A stretch of DNA of 64,000 bases from an uncultured Flavobacteriaceae bacterium. GTDB lineage: Bacteria > Bacteroidota > Bacteroidia > Flavobacteriales > Flavobacteriaceae. Position 1 is the first letter of the stretch, and each line of letters begins with the position of its first letter. The notes under the pieces were generated by a model. That model saw only the letters and a program-made list of their open reading frames with translations, ran no database searches and was not told the origin of the DNA. Made by a program: the position numbers and the translations under genes. Positions 8,170 through 16,003 of this stretch are shown in pieces. Where the stretch lies: assembly GCA_947500585.1 (NCBI GenBank), contig CANMSN010000013.1, forward strand, positions 1 through 64,000, written 5' to 3'.

Positions 8170-8703
8170 CTATCTATTTTTAGGTGGATATTTAGTTAGT
8201 ACTTTTTCAACAATAGCATTTAATTTAGCTTCTCTTTTTTCGGGAGTTGCATTTGGATTAAAACTAGATTCGCTAACCGCCTGCCAAAACAATTGCTTTT
8301 TATTTTCATCAACGAAATCTATGGTTATTTGTCTGTTTACATTGGCTTGACCTATAGGCAAACCAATAGAAATGCCACCGCCAACATTTCGCCCTGTGCC
8401 ACCTATGCCAACTCCAACGGTTTCTCGTTGAACACCTTGAAATTCGCTACTTTTTATATCTATAAAAAAATCTGGAGTGTTCGATAACTCAAATCCCTTT
8501 TCTTTCATTTGTAAATCTAAAGCATCAAGCAAGCGCTTGGTATCTAATTCACTTAAACCTGGCTCCATATCGCTGAAATAGTTATAAGTTTTATAGTTTG
8601 AAAAATCTATCGCTTTATCATAATCATAAGTTACATAAATGGGCGAGCAAGAATATGTAACTAATAATAAAAACAGTATTTTAAATCTATTCATTTTATT
8701 CAT
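8170..8703 (-). CDS. DUF4136 lipoprotein
   Basis: A 177-residue lipoprotein: an N-terminal hydrophobic stretch is followed by a lipobox-like YSC with Cys near residue 19, so it is probably lipidated and faces the periplasm or outer membrane. The body matches DUF4136: YDYDKAIDFSNYKTYNYF at the start, a Gly-rich centre (VGVGIGGTGRNVGGGISIGLP) and WQAVSESSFNPNATPEKREAKLNAIVEKVLTKYPP at the end. The biochemical role of DUF4136 is not known to me. ATGs at 8703 and 8694 are both possible. It is monocistronic and convergent with the lipid operon. Confidence 0.88.
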   Translation of the reverse strand: MNKMNRFKILFLLLVTYSCSPIYVTYDYDKAIDFSNYKTYNYFSDMEPGLSELDTKRLLDALDLQMKEKGFELSNTPDFFIDIKSSEFQGVQRETVGVGIGGTGRNVGGGISIGLPIGQANVNRQITIDFVDENKKQLFWQAVSESSFNPNATPEKREAKLNAIVEKVLTKYPPKNR

Positions 8704-8780
8704 TTTTTATAAAAATAATTAATTTTAAACCATTCAATATAAGTTTAAAACCGTTTGTCATAATTTTAACTTTTAAAGAC

Positions 8781-8806
8781 TATGATACCACTATATTTGT
8801 ATCATA
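8781..8806 (+). promoter_or_regulatory. Palindrome around the -7 element of the alpha/beta hydrolase gene
   Basis: TATGATAC (8781-8788) and GTATCATA (8799-8806) form a perfect 8-bp inverted repeat with a 10-nt spacer. The spacer carries most of the -7 motif TATATTTG (8792-8799). A third ATGATAC sits on the start codon (8826-8832). This is the arrangement expected for a repressor operator. No regulator gene lies next to it. Confidence 0.5.
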
Positions 8807-8825
8807 ATCAAAAAAATGAATACTC

Positions 8826-9935
8826 ATGATACGTTTAATTACACTTTTTGTCTTGTCTACTTTGTCGGTTACGCTAACTTTATTTGGTCAAAATAAAAAA
8901 CGTCCACAAGATCCTACTGAACCTCTAAATTATAAATCTGAGAATATCTATTTTATTAATCCTGAAGCAGATAGTATAAAGCTTGCTGGCACACTAACTT
9001 TACCCAAAGAGGTATCAAAACCTACTGTCGCTATTTTAATTAGTGGTTCTGGACCTCAAAATAGAAATGAAGAGGTAAAACAGTTTAATCATAGACCATT
9101 TTTAGTGCTTTCAGATTATTTAACTAACAATGGTATTGCAGTTTTAAGATATGATGATAGAGGTATTGCCGAATCTGAAGGGAATTTTGGCAATGCAACT
9201 ACTTTAGATTTTGCTTCAGATGTTGAAGCAGCCATTGCTTATTTAAAAACTAGGAATGATGTTGATACTTCCAAAATTGGATTAATAGGTCATAGTGAAG
9301 GTGGTTTAATTGCTCCCATTGTGGCTTCAAAAAATAATGATGTGGCTTTTACTATTTTACTCGCTGGCACGGGTGTAAATGGGGCTATTGTTTTAGAAAC
9401 ACAATCTAGAAGAGCGGCAGAATTAGCTGGAGCACAAAAAGCTATGTTAGACGAAAATGAAAAATTAACGACTATCATTTATAGTATCATTAGAAATAAT
9501 ACTGATATGGAAGTGATAAAAACAAAAATCACAGCTGCACTAAATGACTTTAAGGCAAGTAACCCAACTTCCCCAATTTCTGCTGCAATAACTCCTACTA
9601 TGATTGAACAGCAATTAGGTATTTTAAAATCAAAATGGTTGCTTAATTTTATAAGATTAGAACCAAAAGATTATTTAGAAAAAACAACTTGTCCTGTTCT
9701 AGCTTTAAATGGCAGTAAAGATTTTCAAGTTTTACCAAAAATAAATTTGGAAGGTATTAGAAATGGTTTGGAAATTGCTGGTAATAAAGATGTAACTATT
9801 ACAGAATTAGAAGGCTTAAATCATTTATTTCAAACTGCTGATACAGGAAGTTTACAAGAATATAGTAAAATTGAAGAAACATTTTCTCCTGTAGCTTTAG
9901 AAATTATAAAAGATTGGATTTTAAAGCGGTTTTAA
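8826..9935 (+). CDS. Secreted alpha/beta hydrolase (S9/acyl-transferase-like esterase)
   Basis: A 369-residue protein with an N-terminal signal peptide ([19 protein letters not shown], cleaved after about residue 21), so it acts outside the cytoplasm. The fold is alpha/beta hydrolase: [11 protein letters not shown] forms the oxyanion strand-loop, the nucleophile elbow GHSEGG is at 155-160 with Ser157, the acid is probably in [11 protein letters not shown] and the His in LEGLNHLFQ. Similar proteins are annotated as esterases or acyl-peptidases; the substrate is unknown. It is monocistronic, with a palindromic promoter. Its stop overlaps that of convergent obgE by 4 nt (TTAA). Confidence 0.88.
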   Translation: MIRLITLFVLSTLSVTLTLFGQNKKRPQDPTEPLNYKSENIYFINPEADSIKLAGTLTLPKEVSKPTVAILISGSGPQNRNEEVKQFNHRPFLVLSDYLTNNGIAVLRYDDRGIAESEGNFGNATTLDFASDVEAAIAYLKTRNDVDTSKIGLIGHSEGGLIAPIVASKNNDVAFTILLAGTGVNGAIVLETQSRRAAELAGAQKAMLDENEKLTTIIYSIIRNNTDMEVIKTKITAALNDFKASNPTSPISAAITPTMIEQQLGILKSKWLLNFIRLEPKDYLEKTTCPVLALNGSKDFQVLPKINLEGIRNGLEIAGNKDVTITELEGLNHLFQTADTGSLQEYSKIEETFSPVALEIIKDWILKRF

Positions 9936-10930
9936 ACATTCAACATTTTCCACAACATATCCTTTAATTGTGTAAGACCTTGTTGGGCAACCGATGAAAT
10001 AAACAAATACGGAATAGGAAGTTCATTATCCAATTCTAATTTGAGTTCTGCTTTTAACTCATCATCAAGCATATCGCTTTTTGAAACCGCAATAACACGT
10101 TCTTTATCAAGCATTTCTGGGTTGTATCGACGTAATTCATCTAATAAAACATCATACTGTTTTTTAATATCATCTGCATCAGCAGGAATTAAAAACAGTA
10201 ATATTGAGTTACGTTCTATATGACGTAAAAAGTAATGCCCTAAACCTCTTCCTTCAGCCGCACCTTCAATAATTCCTGGAATATCCGCCATTACAAAAGT
10301 TTGGAAATCACGATATTCTACAATTCCTAAATTTGGTTTTAAGGTTGTAAATTCATAATCTGCAATTTTTGGTTTTGCAGAAGTAACAACAGATAATAGT
10401 GTAGACTTTCCAGCATTAGGAAACCCCACCAAACCAACATCGGCAAGCAATTTTAACTCTAAAGTAACGTGTCTTTCTTCTAATGGTAAACCAGGTTGTG
10501 CATAACGAGGCGTTTGATTGGTTGACGTTTTAAAATGCCAGTTTCCTAAACCACCTTTTCCCCCTTCAGCAATAATTCTTTCCTCACCTTCTTCGGTAAT
10601 TTCAAAAATAATATCATTGGTTTCTGTATCTCTAACTACTGTTCCTAAAGGCACATCAACATAAATATCTTCACCGTCTGCACCGGTGCTTCTACTTTTA
10701 CTCCCGTGAGCACCATGACCAGCACGTACATGCTTTTTAAATTTTAAATGAAAAAGTGTCCAAAGGTTTGGGTTACCCCTTAAAATGACGTGTCCACCAC
10801 GACCACCATCACCTCCGTCAGGGCCGCCTTTGGTAATATATTTTTCGCGATGTAAATGCACAGAGCCTTTCCCTCCGTTGCCAGAAGACACATACATTTT
10901 TACATAATCAACAAAGTTTCCTTCAGTCAT
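9932..10930 (-). CDS. obgE: GTPase ObgE/CgtA
   Basis: Conserved GTPase of 50S ribosome assembly and stress response. From the ATG at 10930 it has 332 residues: a Gly-rich Obg fold (about 1-158, e.g. [14 protein letters not shown]), then a G domain with P-loop [18 protein letters not shown] and SKSD. An upstream in-frame ATG at 10948 exists, but the added residues (MGMTET) are coded by a dispersed hairpin repeat, and [11 protein letters not shown] is the family-like start. The C-terminal domain found in some Obg proteins is absent. It lies downstream of hpt-adk on the same strand. Confidence 0.95.
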   Translation of the reverse strand: MTEGNFVDYVKMYVSSGNGGKGSVHLHREKYITKGGPDGGDGGRGGHVILRGNPNLWTLFHLKFKKHVRAGHGAHGSKSRSTGADGEDIYVDVPLGTVVRDTETNDIIFEITEEGEERIIAEGGKGGLGNWHFKTSTNQTPRYAQPGLPLEERHVTLELKLLADVGLVGFPNAGKSTLLSVVTSAKPKIADYEFTTLKPNLGIVEYRDFQTFVMADIPGIIEGAAEGRGLGHYFLRHIERNSILLFLIPADADDIKKQYDVLLDELRRYNPEMLDKERVIAVSKSDMLDDELKAELKLELDNELPIPYLFISSVAQQGLTQLKDMLWKMLNV

Positions 10931-10936
10931 TGTTTC

Positions 10937-11014
10937 TGTCATTCCCACGGAAGCGGGAATCTATTTAATGAGCGTTAATATTTAAAATGGATTCCTGCCT
11001 TCGCAGGAATGACA
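10937..11014. repeat. Inverted pair of REP-like hairpins (REPIN-like)
   Basis: Two 25-nt copies lie head to head, at 10937-10961 and 10990-11014. Each has ends GATTCC and GGAATGACA and folds as an 8-bp stem with a 4-nt loop (right copy ATTCCTGC-CTTC-GCAGGAAT, left copy the same shape with one G-T pair). The copies differ at five positions, and stem changes are largely matched on the opposite arm. I recall this type of repeat scattered in intergenic regions of flavobacterial genomes. It also lies where a terminator for hpt-adk would be. Confidence 0.75.
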
Positions 11015-11017
11015 AAA

Positions 11018-12127
11018 CTAAAGATTATCAATTACAGTACTTAAACGCACCGTAATATCTTCAATACTGCCTACACCATCTACACCAAAATATTTATCTT
11101 GATCTGTATAGTAATCTTTTAGAATGGCAGTTTTATTGTAATATTCCGTAATTCTATTTCTTATAATAGCTTCATCAGCATCGTCAGCTCTTCCACTTGT
11201 CTTACCTCTTTCAAGTAAACGCTTTACTAAAATTTCATCATCAACCTCCAAAGCAATCATCGCATTTATTTGCGAATCTTTACTATCCATTAATTTATCT
11301 AATGCATCTGCTTGGGCATTGGTACGCGGAAAACCATCAAATATAAATCCATTTGCATCAGCGTTTTTTTCAACTTCAGCATTTAACATATCAATAGTTA
11401 CTTGGTCTGGAACCAACTCACCTTTATCCATATAAGATTTTGCTAACATCCCTAAAGCCGTTTCGTTTTTAATATTATATCTAAAAACATCGCCTGTAGA
11501 AATATGAACTAAGTTATATTTTCCTTTTAGGAAATTTGCTTGTGTTCCTTTACCTGCTCCTGGAGGGCCAAATAGCACTAAATTTGTCATGTGTTGTGTT
11601 TCTTTTATTTGATATACTTCTGGAATGTCTCTTCCTAATCCATCATAGTCTAAGCCGTAACCAACTATAAATTTATTAGGAATTTCAATACCAACGTAAT
11701 GGAGTTTAAAGTCTTTTTTATAAGCTTCTGGTTTGTAAAATAAAGTAGCTATTTTTAAAACTTTTACATTTTCATTCTTAAAAATACGATGTACTTCTGC
11801 CAGAGTATTTCCTGTATCAATAATATCTTCTAAAATAATTACAGTCCGACCACTTAAATCTTGAGTTAAACCAATTAATCTTTGAATATCTTCACTAGAC
11901 TTAACACCCTCATAGGATGCTAACTTGATAAAAGTTACTTCGCAAGGTTTAGGATATTTTTTAACAAAATCGCTTACTACCATAAACGAACCATTCAAAA
12001 TACCAATAAAAACAGGGATTTCATCACCTATATCATTTGCTATTTCATCTGCCATTTTTGCTAAAGCTGAATCTATAGCTTGGGCAGAAATAAATGGTTT
12101 AAAATATTTGTCGTGTAACTTTATCAC
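11018..12127 (-). CDS. Hypoxanthine phosphoribosyltransferase-adenylate kinase fusion
   Basis: One reading frame encodes two complete enzymes. From the GTG at 12127 (369 residues), residues 1-178 are HPRT with the PRPP motif ILEDIIDTGNT at about 98-108. After a short link (IKETQH), M180 begins a full-length adenylate kinase of 190 residues with P-loop GPPGAGKGT at 187-195, DGFPRT, and a short-lid LLERGKTSGRADD region. HPRT salvages hypoxanthine and guanine; Adk interconverts AMP, ATP and ADP. A TTG at 12151 is in frame but lies inside the -7 motif TATCTTTG, so GTG is preferred. An internal ATG at 11590 could also give free Adk. Confidence 0.9.
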   Translation of the reverse strand: MIKLHDKYFKPFISAQAIDSALAKMADEIANDIGDEIPVFIGILNGSFMVVSDFVKKYPKPCEVTFIKLASYEGVKSSEDIQRLIGLTQDLSGRTVIILEDIIDTGNTLAEVHRIFKNENVKVLKIATLFYKPEAYKKDFKLHYVGIEIPNKFIVGYGLDYDGLGRDIPEVYQIKETQHMTNLVLFGPPGAGKGTQANFLKGKYNLVHISTGDVFRYNIKNETALGMLAKSYMDKGELVPDQVTIDMLNAEVEKNADANGFIFDGFPRTNAQADALDKLMDSKDSQINAMIALEVDDEILVKRLLERGKTSGRADDADEAIIRNRITEYYNKTAILKDYYTDQDKYFGVDGVGSIEDITVRLSTVIDNL

Positions 12128-12148
12128 GGTTATTATTTTTTCAAGGTG

Positions 12149-12156
12149 CAAAGATA
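12149..12156 (-). promoter_or_regulatory. Candidate -7 element of the HPRT-Adk gene
   Basis: On the minus strand TATCTTTG fits TAnnTTTG and ends 21 nt before the GTG start at 12127. This is what argues against the in-frame TTG at 12151 as the start. No well-placed TTG -33 is seen. Confidence 0.45.
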
Positions 12157-12221
12157 ATCAATAGATTAACGAATAACGATTTTTTGATTTAGGAATTCAA
12201 GAGTAATTTAAGATTTAAGTG

Positions 12222-12229
12222 TATTTTTG
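12222..12229 (+). promoter_or_regulatory. Candidate -7 element of the purK operon
   Basis: TATTTTTG fits TAnnTTTG and lies 35 nt before the purK ATG. No TTG lies at 18-19 nt upstream, so this rests on the -7 motif and position alone. Confidence 0.4.
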
Positions 12230-12264
12230 TCTAACCTTATTTAATTTCAGTAAAAAGCATTTAA

Positions 12265-13419
12265 ATGAATTACTTTTCTTCAAATTTTAAACTTGGTATT
12301 CTTGGTGGCGGACAATTAGGTAAAATGTTACTCTACAATACTAGAAAATTTGATATTTATACTTGTGTTTTAGAAGCAAGTAATGAAGCGCCTTGTAAAA
12401 TAGCATGCGATGAATTTCATTTGGGTAACTTAATGGATTATGATGCCGTTTACAATTTTGGAAAGCAAGTAGATGTATTAACTATTGAAATTGAAAATGT
12501 AAATGTTGATGCTCTTGAAGCTCTTGAAAATGAAGGCATAAAAGTATATCCTGCCTCCAAAACGCTACGAACCATTCAAAATAAAGCAAAACAAAAACTA
12601 TTTTACATTGACAATAATTTACCAACTGCGCCTTTTTCGCGTTTTGCATACCTTTCTGAAATTGAAGATGCTATTGAAAGTGATGTATTAGAGTTCCCTT
12701 TTGTTTGGAAAGCTGCGCAATTTGGTTATGATGGAAATGGTGTAAAAGTAGTTAAACAACTTTCAGATTTAGAAGGCTTACCAAAAGGTGAATGTATAGC
12801 AGAAACATTAGTGCCTTTTAAAAATGAGTTAGCTGTTATTGTGGCTAGAAATGAATCTGGAGAAACAAAAACCTATCCCGTAGTCGAAATGGAATTTCAT
12901 CCAGAAGCTAATCAAGTTGAATATGTTATTTGTCCTGCTAGAATTCCTAAAGAAGTTTCAAAAAAAGCAGAAGCAATAGCACTAAAAACATCAGAAGCGT
13001 TTCACCATGTTGGCTTATTAGCTGTTGAGATGTTTCAAACTCAAAACGATGATATTTTAATTAATGAAGTAGCGCCTCGTCCACACAATTCTGGTCATCA
13101 AACCATTGAAGCAAGCTATACCTCGCAATTTGAACAACATATTAGAGCCATTTTAAATTTACCTTTAGGAAGAACCGATAGTAAAGTTGGAGGCGTTATG
13201 GTTAATTTAGTTGGTGCGGAAGGTTTTACTGGTGAAGTTGTATATGAAAACATTGAATCTATTATGAAAATGGATGGTGTAACACCTCATATTTATGGTA
13301 AAAAGCAAACGCGTCCGTTTAGAAAAATGGGACACGTAACCATTGTAAACGAAGATTTGGGTGAAGCTAGAAAAATTGCTGAAGAAGTAAAAAAGACAAT
13401 TAAAGTGACAAGTGAGTAG
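12265..13419 (+). CDS. purK: N5-carboxyaminoimidazole ribonucleotide synthase
   Basis: ATP-grasp enzyme that carboxylates AIR with bicarbonate to N5-CAIR in de novo purine synthesis; PurE then makes CAIR. At 384 residues it is of usual length. It opens with LGILGGGQLGKML, the dinucleotide-like start of the PurK preATP-grasp domain, continues with PFVWKAAQFGYDGNGVKVV and the ATP-grasp segment GLLAVEMF, and contains NEVAPRPHNSGHQTIEA, the PurK signature. Its partner purE lies 1.9 kb downstream on the same strand, separated by an ATPase/HNH pair; elsewhere purK and purE are usually adjacent. Confidence 0.96.
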   Translation: MNYFSSNFKLGILGGGQLGKMLLYNTRKFDIYTCVLEASNEAPCKIACDEFHLGNLMDYDAVYNFGKQVDVLTIEIENVNVDALEALENEGIKVYPASKTLRTIQNKAKQKLFYIDNNLPTAPFSRFAYLSEIEDAIESDVLEFPFVWKAAQFGYDGNGVKVVKQLSDLEGLPKGECIAETLVPFKNELAVIVARNESGETKTYPVVEMEFHPEANQVEYVICPARIPKEVSKKAEAIALKTSEAFHHVGLLAVEMFQTQNDDILINEVAPRPHNSGHQTIEASYTSQFEQHIRAILNLPLGRTDSKVGGVMVNLVGAEGFTGEVVYENIESIMKMDGVTPHIYGKKQTRPFRKMGHVTIVNEDLGEARKIAEEVKKTIKVTSE

Positions 13420-13426
13420 TAAATAC

Positions 13427-13434
13427 TAAATTTG
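13427..13434 (+). promoter_or_regulatory. Possible own -7 element of the ATPase/HNH cassette
   Basis: TAAATTTG lies 14 nt before the ATPase ATG, just after the purK stop. It fits TAnnTTTG but lacks a TTG at the right distance. If active, it would uncouple the cassette (and purE) from purK. Confidence 0.3.
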
Positions 13435-13448
13435 TAAAAACTAGTTAT

Positions 13449-14762
13449 ATGAAAATCTCAAAATTAAAAATTAATAAATTTAGACACTTAGAAAATTTAG
13501 ATTTTGATTTTACTTATCCGTTAGATTACAAGGATAAATCTAAAGCAGGAAAACCTTTAGATAAAATTTGTTTTATTGGACAAAGTGCATCTGGAAAAAC
13601 TAGTTTATTAGAATTGATTTATGAATATGGTTTTAACGCTTTAAATCAAGAAACTATCGGAGATTCTTTAAGTGATCTTAGAAGTAGCATAAAAACATTA
13701 GATGGCCGTATTGAATTTTTCATTAATAATAAAATATTTATCCATCAAAACAATGAAATCATTTATAATAATAAAAATTATAAAACTAGAAACGTTGGGG
13801 GTGTAGTCAAGTCTCTAATTCCTAAAAAAGAAAAAAAAGATATAATATTTTTCAAATCTGATTTAATATCAGAAGGTAACATCGAATTATTCGCTAAAAA
13901 CCCTCTAGATTTAATAGAAAAATTTAATCCTGAATTTGAAAAAATAAAAGTAGATTTTAAACTTAAAGAAAGTTTTAATTCATCAGATAAAAACCTATTA
14001 TTTGACAATAATGTTAAACCTGAACTCTGGTTGTTTTTTCTAACAGATATTTTAGATTATAGAAAAAAATTCACACAAAGAATGTCTGAACTTATTCATA
14101 AAGGATTTTTAGCTAATCAAAAAAGGTTAACTACCGAATACAATAAATGGCAAAAAGAAAACCCAAACCCTTTAGAAGCTTTTGCTAAAAAGTTTAATCC
14201 TATTTTAGAAAAATTAAATTTAGAAGTTGATATAATTGATACTGAATATACAATTCCTTTAAGAAATAAAATCACAGATGAAATAATTCCTATCCGTGGT
14301 GCCAGTACAGGGACAAAAGGCTTATTACTTTCATTTTTACCACTATTTAAACTTGAAACGAAAGATTTTCTGATATTAATGGATGAACCTGAGCGTTCAT
14401 TATACCCTGATTTACAAATGGATTTAATGGAGTATTATCAAAATCTAACTGAAAATTCACAATTCGTTGTAGCAACACATTCTCCTTTTATAGCTGCGTC
14501 TTTTGAACCAGAAGAGCGATTTATTCTATTTTTTGATGAGAAAGGCAAAATACAGGTAAGAAGAGGTGAGTCGCCAATCGGTGATGATCCTAACGACATG
14601 CTTAAAAATGATTTCAAAGTAAACTATTACAATAAGTATGGAGAAGACGCTTACAAAGAATATTTAAAATTAAAACAAGAAGTTGCTAACGAAAAAAATT
14701 CAGAAAAGAAAAAAAGCTTAATGTTAGCTATGGTTAAATTAGGTGATAAATATAATTTTTAA
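13449..14762 (+). CDS. AAA/ABC-type ATPase, PtuA-like (Septu-type anti-phage defence)
   Basis: A 437-residue ATPase of the SMC/ABC-like group with all nucleotide-binding motifs: Walker A GQSASGKTS (44-52), an ABC signature-like RGASTGTKG (283-291), Walker B FLILMDEPE (307-315) and an H-loop at H344 (VVATHSP). The Lys/Glu-rich middle (about 160-260) is the expected coiled insertion. The tail GDDPNDMLKNDF then Lys-rich helices resembles PtuA and retron Ec78-type ATPases. An HNH nuclease gene follows after 2 nt, the Septu arrangement. It is inserted between purK and purE. No reverse transcriptase is near, so it is not a retron. Family membership is by motif and context. Confidence 0.75.
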   Translation: MKISKLKINKFRHLENLDFDFTYPLDYKDKSKAGKPLDKICFIGQSASGKTSLLELIYEYGFNALNQETIGDSLSDLRSSIKTLDGRIEFFINNKIFIHQNNEIIYNNKNYKTRNVGGVVKSLIPKKEKKDIIFFKSDLISEGNIELFAKNPLDLIEKFNPEFEKIKVDFKLKESFNSSDKNLLFDNNVKPELWLFFLTDILDYRKKFTQRMSELIHKGFLANQKRLTTEYNKWQKENPNPLEAFAKKFNPILEKLNLEVDIIDTEYTIPLRNKITDEIIPIRGASTGTKGLLLSFLPLFKLETKDFLILMDEPERSLYPDLQMDLMEYYQNLTENSQFVVATHSPFIAASFEPEERFILFFDEKGKIQVRRGESPIGDDPNDMLKNDFKVNYYNKYGEDAYKEYLKLKQEVANEKNSEKKKSLMLAMVKLGDKYNF

Positions 14763-14764
14763 TT

Positions 14765-15361
14765 ATGAGAAGAGTTTCTAAAGTTGATACTTCCGAAATC
14801 ATAAAAGAAAAATTAAATTACATTGAAGGTAATTCTTCTAATAATTCAAAAATATCCAAAATTCTATACAAAGAGCAAAAAGGTTTTTGTGCTTATACTG
14901 AAGAATTTATAGGTCGTGCAGATGCAAAAGATATAGAACATTTTAATCCTACGCTTAAAGGTAAAAAACAAGATTCATATGAAAACTGGTTTTTAGTAAA
15001 ACACCAATGGAATAAGGAAAAATCTAATAAGTGGACTAAATATCAACCAATATTAAATCCTACAGATGAATCTTTTGAAGAAAGAATTATTTATGATCAA
15101 GGAGACTATAGAGTAAACGATTCAAAAGATACCGAAGCGATTAATCTAATAAATTTATTAAACTTAGATGATATCATTCTAGCGGACGATAGAAAGAAAT
15201 ATTTAAAAAGAAAAAAGGAAGAAATAGAAAAATTTGGAATTGAACCAGAAGGTTTTTTCAAAATTTTAATTGAAGATGATATAAAGCAAGTTTCATACTT
15301 AAGAGCTATTAAAGAAGAGTTCAAATTTAACATATGGGAAAAGCTTCCTCAAATAAAATAA
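14765..15361 (+). CDS. HNH endonuclease, PtuB-like (Septu partner)
   Basis: A 198-residue protein with the HNH layout of PtuB and TIGR02646-like nucleases: FCAYTE at 41-46, DIEHFNP at 56-62 with H59 as candidate catalytic residue, YENW at 72-75 and HQWNKEK at 80-86, then YQPILNPTDESFEERI, which matches the family's conserved P-x-L-x-P-x-x-E-x-x-E-E stretch. The usual second cysteine of CAYC is Thr45 and no later zinc pair is seen, so the site may be metal-poor or degenerate. It would cut nucleic acid when triggered by the ATPase. Its stop is 6 nt before purE, so it is inside the pur transcript. Confidence 0.7.
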   Translation: MRRVSKVDTSEIIKEKLNYIEGNSSNNSKISKILYKEQKGFCAYTEEFIGRADAKDIEHFNPTLKGKKQDSYENWFLVKHQWNKEKSNKWTKYQPILNPTDESFEERIIYDQGDYRVNDSKDTEAINLINLLNLDDIILADDRKKYLKRKKEEIEKFGIEPEGFFKILIEDDIKQVSYLRAIKEEFKFNIWEKLPQIK

Positions 15362-15367
15362 ATAATT

Positions 15368-15850
15368 ATGAGTAAAGTTGGAGTCATTATGGGAAGCAAA
15401 AGCGACCTACCCGTTATGCAAGACGCTATTGAAATTTTAAAGGGTTTTGATATTGAAGTTGAAGTAGATATTGTTTCAGCACACCGAACCCCAGAAAAAC
15501 TATTCGATTATGGAAAAAACGCTCATACCAGAGGGTTTTCAGTAATTATTGCTGGAGCTGGTGGTGCAGCCCATTTACCAGGAATGATAGCTTCGTTATC
15601 ACCTTTACCTGTAATTGGTGTTCCAGTAAAAAGTAGTAATTCTATTGATGGTTGGGACTCCGTACTATCCATTCTTCAAATGCCAGGTGGTGTTCCTGTA
15701 GCTACTGTTGCTCTAAATGGCGCTAAAAATGCAGGTATTTTAGCAGCACAAATTATTGGTTCTTCTGATAAATGTGTACTAGATAAAATTATAGCGTACA
15801 AAGAAGGCTTAAAAATAAAAGTAAACGAATCAGCAAAAAACTTAGAATAA
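15368..15850 (+). CDS. purE: N5-carboxyaminoimidazole ribonucleotide mutase
   Basis: Converts N5-CAIR to CAIR in purine synthesis. It is a 160-residue class I Pur[17 protein letters not shown] at the N-terminus, the substrate-binding [30 protein letters not shown], and [22 protein letters not shown]. It is complete and intact. It begins 6 nt after the HNH nuclease gene and has no promoter of its own that I can see. Its expression therefore probably depends on reading through the ATPase/HNH cassette, from purK or from the cassette's own promoter. Confidence 0.97.
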   Translation: MSKVGVIMGSKSDLPVMQDAIEILKGFDIEVEVDIVSAHRTPEKLFDYGKNAHTRGFSVIIAGAGGAAHLPGMIASLSPLPVIGVPVKSSNSIDGWDSVLSILQMPGGVPVATVALNGAKNAGILAAQIIGSSDKCVLDKIIAYKEGLKIKVNESAKNLE

Positions 15851-15853
15851 AAA

Positions 15854-15880
15854 AAAGCCTTGAAACATATTCAAGGCTTT
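15854..15880 (+). terminator. Terminator of the pur operon
   Basis: An 11-bp perfect stem (AAAGCCTTGAA at 15854-15864, TTCAAGGCTTT at 15870-15880) with a 5-nt loop lies 3 nt after the purE stop. The T run is only the end of the stem, so strength is uncertain, but position and stem are good. Confidence 0.65.
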
Positions 15881-15948
15881 CATAGCTATTAACAATAATT
15901 CTTCTGAGTTAGTCACTCTTAAAATTGTTGACGGCAAATGTATAAAAA

Positions 15949-15972
15949 ATATACTATGTATGCATAGTATAT
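15949..15972. promoter_or_regulatory. Inverted repeat upstream of the M3 peptidase
   Basis: ATATACTATG (15949-15958) and CATAGTATAT (15963-15972) form a 10-bp perfect inverted repeat with a 4-nt spacer, 31 nt before the peptidase ATG. It could be an operator or an RNA hairpin in the leader. No standard TAnnTTTG motif is seen near it. Confidence 0.4.
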
Positions 15973-16003
15973 TTAAATTTTTTAAAATATTTTCAAAAAA
16001 ATA

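Noticed and set aside
10930-10948. Upstream ATG of obgE (six extra residues)
   Set aside because: The extra codons fall within or against a dispersed hairpin repeat, and MTEGNF at 10930 is the family-like N-terminus.
13449-15361. A retron (Ec78-type) because of the PtuAB-like effectors
   Set aside because: No reverse transcriptase gene and no msr/msd-like structured RNA lie nearby. The genes on both sides are purK and purE.
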